Source of the DNA: Comamonadaceae bacterium
GTDB lineage: Bacteria; Pseudomonadota; Gammaproteobacteria; Burkholderiales; Burkholderiaceae_C
DNA: 9,266 nucleotides
Assembly (NCBI GenBank): GCA_013298415.1
Contig: JAAFHN010000077.1
Span: 1-9,266, forward strand
Direction: 5' to 3'
Under the pieces are notes generated by a model. It did no database searches, was not told where the DNA came from, and saw only the letters and a program-made list of their open reading frames with translations. The position numbers and the translations under genes were made by a program. This document shows positions 6,774 through 9,266 of the stretch, piece by piece (positions within the stretch are counted from its first letter, which is position 1; every line of letters begins with the position of its first letter).

Positions 6774-7958
6774 TCAAAGGGCACGCAGCGGGTGCATGGC
6801 TGCTGGCCAAGGGCTGGCGAAGAAGGGCTCCACCATCTCGGTGCGCACATCTTCCAAGCGCTCTGGTTGCCATTTCGGGGCGTGGTCTTTGTCCACTGCG
6901 AGTGCGCGAATGCCCTCTGCGGTGTCGGTGGCTGCGCCGCTGCGACCCAGGTGCGCGTTGTGAAAACTGTGGCGCACCATGTCGCGCTCCATGCGCAGCG
7001 CGTCGGCCAGGCTCATGCTGCGCGCGCGGCGGATTTGCGAGAGGGTGACTTCCAGCATCAGCGGGCTGCGTTTGCGCAGGGCTTGGGCGGTGGCGGCGGC
7101 AAAAGCGTCGTCGGGCAGGGCTTCCAGCGCTTTCACCATGCTTTGAACGGTCGGCAGGGCAAAAATCTCGTCAATCAGGGCCGTTTTTGAAAGAAAACCA
7201 TCCTCTGCCCTGGTATTTGTTACATCTATTGCTACACTTTTTGATGAAGCCCATTGCGTGAATTCAGCTGAACTTGCAAAGCTTGCAGAGGTCAGCTCGG
7301 CCCACAGCGCATGCAGTTGCGCACTCGGCAAGCCGCCATCCAGCCAGCCGACGGCTGCGGATTGCGCTCTGTTCAGATTCGGGCCGACGAGCGCCAAATA
7401 CTCGCCCAACGCGCCTGGCGAGCGGGCCAAAAACCAGCCGCCGCCGACATCCGGAAAGAGGCCAATCAAAGTCTCAGGCATCGCCATTTGCACGCGCTCG
7501 GTGCCGAGCCGGTAGCGCACGCCGCCGGGGCTGGCCGCGCCGCGCATGGAGCCAACGGGGTCATGCGCACACAAGCCCATGCCGCCGCCCATAACCACAC
7601 CATCCAGCAGCCACAGCATGGGCTTGGGGAACACGCTGATTTGGTGGTTGAGCGCGTATTCCTCGGTGAAAAAGTCTTCCAGCGCCGGATCACCCGCGAG
7701 TGCGGCGCGGTGAAAAAACCGAATGTCGCCACCCGCGCAAAAGTGACCAAAGTGCGGGGCCGCCGCATCTTTGGCGCTGCCGCGCATCACCACACCCACC
7801 ACCGATTCGTCAGCGGCCCATCCAGCCAGCGCCGCCGCGATGCCGCGCACCATCGGCAGATCAAGCGCGTTCAAGGCCACCGGCCGATTCAGCGTAATCC
7901 GGCCCACTTTGCCTGAGCCGGTGCCCACGGTGTCAATCAGCAAGCTCTGGGCGCTCAT
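6774..7958 (-). CDS. Enoyl-CoA hydratase/isomerase family, 3-hydroxyisobutyryl-CoA hydrolase-like
   Basis: A 394-residue crotonase-superfamily enzyme. HFCAGGDIRFF (Asp78) and MGGGMGL (123-129) build the CoA and oxyanion-hole region. AMPETLIGLFPDVGGG gives Glu162 and Asp170, the catalytic pair spaced as in human HIBCH (Glu169/Asp177). The C-terminal EGIRALAVDKDHAPKWQP is typical of the 3-hydroxyisobutyryl-CoA hydrolase subgroup (valine degradation) rather than short hydratases. Annotation as plain enoyl-CoA hydratase is possible; the substrate is not proven. The start ATG at 7958 follows AGGTG at 5-base spacing, a good ribosome binding site. The protein is longer than the usual 350-370 because of two in-frame inserts: residues about 133-146 (DPVGSMRGAASPGG) within the active-site region, and residues about 239-260 from repeat copy B. 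It is the first gene of the probable operon with ybiB and greB. Confidence 0.88.
   Translation of the reverse strand: MSAQSLLIDTVGTGSGKVGRITLNRPVALNALDLPMVRGIAAALAGWAADESVVGVVMRGSAKDAAAPHFGHFCAGGDIRFFHRAALAGDPALEDFFTEEYALNHQISVFPKPMLWLLDGVVMGGGMGLCAHDPVGSMRGAASPGGVRYRLGTERVQMAMPETLIGLFPDVGGGWFLARSPGALGEYLALVGPNLNRAQSAAVGWLDGGLPSAQLHALWAELTSASFASSAEFTQWASSKSVAIDVTNTRAEDGFLSKTALIDEIFALPTVQSMVKALEALPDDAFAAATAQALRKRSPLMLEVTLSQIRRARSMSLADALRMERDMVRHSFHNAHLGRSGAATDTAEGIRALAVDKDHAPKWQPERLEDVRTEMVEPFFASPWPAAMHPLRAL
7184..7245 (-). repeat. Dispersed AT-rich repeat, copy B, translated within the hydratase gene
   Basis: On the minus strand this reads from TCAAAAAGTGTAGC through AAATACCAGGGCAGAGG to TTTTCTTTCAAAAA. 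It has the same TAGC-16-ACC spacing as copies A and C. It encodes SKSVAIDVTNTRAEDGFLSKT, in the same reading phase as copy A; about 10 of 22 residues are identical between the two peptides. It lies between the crotonase core and the C-terminal helices (FALPTVQSMVKALEAL), a region that tolerates variation. Confidence 0.72.
7521..7562 (-). repeat. Extra 14-codon insert in the crotonase core, with flanking inverted repeat
   Basis: Homologues, as I recall them, run from GMGL to TERxxMAMPE with about 9 residues between; here there are 23. The extra residues are approximately DPVGSMRGAASPGG (133-146). GCGCATG (7542-7548) and CATGCGC (7562-7568) form a perfect 7-bp inverted repeat at its 5' part on the coding strand. 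The exact ends of the insert are uncertain. Confidence 0.5.
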
Positions 7959-7988
7959 GGCAGCACCTGCGGGGTGTTTTGGAAGAGT

Positions 7989-8060
7989 TTTTGAAGCATT
8001 TTTTCCGCACTGTCCAGGTGTTTATTGAACTTTTAGCTACGCAATTTATAGCGTGCTAAA
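7989..8060 (-). repeat. Dispersed AT-rich repeat, copy C (intergenic) with hairpin
   Basis: On the minus strand TAGC, 16 bases, ACCTGGACAGTGCGG and TTCAAAA line up with copies A and B (7989-8039). Next to the homologous core is an inverted repeat: TTTAGC (8032-8037) with GCTAAA (8055-8060), and ACGC (8039-8042) with GCGT (8051-8054), with one unpaired T and an AATTTATA loop. This copy shows that the element also occurs outside genes. Confidence 0.6.
8025..8052 (+). promoter_or_regulatory. Sigma70-like promoter candidate for the allophanate hydrolase gene
   Basis: TTGAAC (8025-8030) and TATAGC (8047-8052) are 16 bp apart and point towards the atzF-type gene. Transcription would start near 8059, giving a leader of about 73-94 bases. 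The promoter overlaps the edge of repeat copy C and its hairpin. Confidence 0.45.
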
Positions 8061-8108
8061 GCCCCAAGTTTGCCATGCCAACGCTCTAGGCCAAGTCTGG
8101 CACACCAA

Positions 8109-8130
8109 TTGCATACGTTCTTGTATCCAA
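8109..8130. promoter_or_regulatory. Candidate operator palindrome upstream of the allophanate hydrolase gene
   Basis: TTGCATAC-GTTCTT-GTATCCAA is an inverted repeat with 7 of 8 arm positions matching and a 6-base spacer. It ends two bases before the ATG at 8132. The TTG-TAT-CAA flavour recalls operators of GntR-type regulators, but the regulator is not in the window. Confidence 0.4.
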
Positions 8131-8152
8131 GATGGAACTCCGAAACACACCC

Positions 8153-9266
8153 ATGAGCCCCAATGCCTGGATTTACCGGCCCGACGCGCCCTTACAGAGC
8201 GCCACAAGCGGGCGCGCGCCTAGCGGCCCGTTGCAAGGCCTGAGTTTTGTCGTCAAAGACAACGTCGACGTGGCCGATTGGCCCACCACGGCCGCCTGCC
8301 CCGATTTCACCCGCACCGCTTCGGTGCACGCCACAGTGGTGCAAAGGCTCTTGGACGCAGGCGCTGCGCTCGCGGGCAAAACCAACCTGGATCAATTCGC
8401 ATGCGGCTTGAGCGGCACGCGATCTCCCCACGGCCCTGTGCCCAACGCGCTCAACCCCGCCTACGTGAGCGGCGGCTCAAGCTCGGGCTCGGCTCATGTG
8501 GTTGCGACCGGTCAGGTGGATTTCGCACTCGGCACCGATACCGCAGGCTCAGGCCGCGTGCCCGCAGGGCTGAACAACATCGTGGGCTTCAAACCCTCGC
8601 GTGGGCTCATCAGCACGCGCGGCGTGCTGCCCGCAGCGCAAAGTGTGGATTGCGTCTCCATCTTTGCTGGCACAGTCGGCTTGGCCGCGCAGGTGCTGCA
8701 AGCCGCAATCGGTTTTGATGCGGCAGACCCCTACTCCCGGCCGCTCACGCTCAAACGCGAGCCATTTCCCAGCGCGTTCAAGTTCGGTGTGCCGAGGCCG
8801 CTGGAATTCTTTGGCGACACGGCCTCGAAAGCCGCTTTTGACCAGGCCATCAGCCGCCTCACCGCACTGGGCGGCACAGCGGTTGAGCTGGACTACACCC
8901 CCTTTGCGCAGGCCGCAGCCCTGCTCTACGACAGCGCCCTGGTGGCCGAGCGCTACGCCGCGATTCGCAGCTTCTTCGATGCCCACGAAGCCAGCGTGAT
9001 CGAGCCCGTGCGCAGCATCATCGCCAAAGGCCGCAGCTACAGCGCAGCAGACTGCTTTGAGGCGCAGCTTGAGCTCAAGCGCCTGCAGCAGATCACTCAG
9101 GCGCTGTGGTGCGACATGGATGTGATGCTGGTTCCCACCGCGCCCACGCACTACACCATAGAAGCCATGCAGGCCGATCCGGTCGCGCTCAACCGCAACT
9201 TGGGCGCATACACCAATTTTGTGAACCTGCTTGACTACGCGGCCATCGCCGTGCCGAGCAGCATTC
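8153..9266 (+). CDS. atzF: Allophanate hydrolase (AtzF-type amidase), 3' end outside window
   Basis: An open frame of 371 codons that runs off the right edge. It is an amidase-signature enzyme with the Ser-cisSer-Lys triad: Lys35 in FVVKDNVDV, Ser109 in GGSSSGSA and Ser133 in GTDTAGSGRVPA (counted from the ATG at 8153). TTAACP, GKTNLDQFACGLSGTRSPHG, NNIVGFKPSRGLIS and LGAYTNFVNLLDYAAIAVP match allophanate hydrolases, which split allophanate to ammonia and CO2 after urea carboxylase or in s-triazine breakdown. Two in-frame starts exist: 8132 (MELRNTP...) and 8153 (MSPNAWIYRPD); an in-frame TAG at 8087 excludes a much longer protein. I prefer 8153 because NAWIY matches the family and the operator-like palindrome abuts 8132, but neither has a good ribosome binding site. 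About 50 N-terminal residues common in homologues are missing. The C-terminal domain is not visible. Confidence 0.9.
   Translation, partial: MSPNAWIYRPDAPLQSATSGRAPSGPLQGLSFVVKDNVDVADWPTTAACPDFTRTASVHATVVQRLLDAGAALAGKTNLDQFACGLSGTRSPHGPVPNALNPAYVSGGSSSGSAHVVATGQVDFALGTDTAGSGRVPAGLNNIVGFKPSRGLISTRGVLPAAQSVDCVSIFAGTVGLAAQVLQAAIGFDAADPYSRPLTLKREPFPSAFKFGVPRPLEFFGDTASKAAFDQAISRLTALGGTAVELDYTPFAQAAALLYDSALVAERYAAIRSFFDAHEASVIEPVRSIIAKGRSYSAADCFEAQLELKRLQQITQALWCDMDVMLVPTAPTHYTIEAMQADPVALNRNLGAYTNFVNLLDYAAIAVPSSI

Larger units (their letters stand above)
7959..8131. other. Divergent intergenic region between hydratase and allophanate hydrolase genes
   Basis: A 173-bp gap, AT-rich in its left part. 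It holds the hydratase ribosome binding site, repeat copy C, a hairpin-forming sequence overlapping a sigma70-like promoter directed rightwards, and a palindrome just before the atzF start. No small ORF with a recognisable product is seen. No convincing leftward promoter was found. Confidence 0.7.

Noticed and set aside
6242..7048. Open frame of 268 codons on the plus strand opposite ybiB and the hydratase gene
   Set aside because: It is antisense to two conserved genes and runs through the repeat region; its translation shows no recognisable domain.
8045..8050. Leftward -10 box (TATAAA) for the hydratase gene within repeat copy C
   Set aside because: At 16-19 bp spacing no acceptable -35 hexamer is found on the minus strand.

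Overview
The window looks like a chromosomal segment of a betaproteobacterium, most likely Burkholderiales and probably Comamonadaceae. This is judged from protein wording (kinase, YicC, omega, SpoT, GreB), the gene order and the high-GC codon use. It is mostly housekeeping and metabolic DNA: no rRNA, tRNA, CRISPR array, transposase or phage gene is visible.

Layout from left to right. (1) Positions 1-1332, minus strand: a Ser/Thr protein kinase gene followed 40 bp downstream by a PP2C phosphatase gene that runs off the left edge, a likely kinase/phosphatase signalling pair. (2) Positions 1527-5102, plus strand: yicC (RNase), rpoZ (RNA polymerase omega) and spoT (bifunctional ppGpp synthetase/hydrolase). 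In related bacteria gmk normally lies between yicC and rpoZ; here it is absent. (3) Positions 5142-7958, minus strand, convergent with spoT: an enoyl-CoA hydratase/3-hydroxyisobutyryl-CoA hydrolase family gene, a ybiB/trpD2-like gene and greB. These are tightly packed (25 bp gap, then a 4-base ATGA overlap) and probably form one transcript. (4) Position 8132 or 8153 to the right edge, plus strand: an allophanate hydrolase gene (atzF-type amidase), incomplete at 3'. Its upstream region holds a sigma70-like promoter and a palindromic operator candidate.

The most unusual signal lies between 6142 and 8060. A degenerate AT-rich repeat of about 51-62 bp occurs three times in the same orientation: once in the intergenic region before the hydratase gene, once inside the hydratase gene and once inside ybiB. 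Both genic copies are read in the same frame and give related peptides with the pattern SKxxA....NTRxE..F..KT. Beside the ybiB copy is a second element, an imperfect REP-like palindrome that is exactly 84 bp (28 codons) between its CCGT and ACGG ends and is also translated in frame. Dispersed repeats therefore appear to have become protein segments in two neighbouring conserved enzymes, comparable in principle to the palindromic elements found inside Rickettsia genes. A third in-frame insert of about 14 codons, flanked by a 7-bp inverted repeat, lies in the crotonase core of the hydratase.

Functionally, the central block is transcription and stringent-response machinery (omega, SpoT, GreB) with RNA turnover (YicC), flanked by signalling genes and by acyl-CoA and urea/allophanate metabolism.
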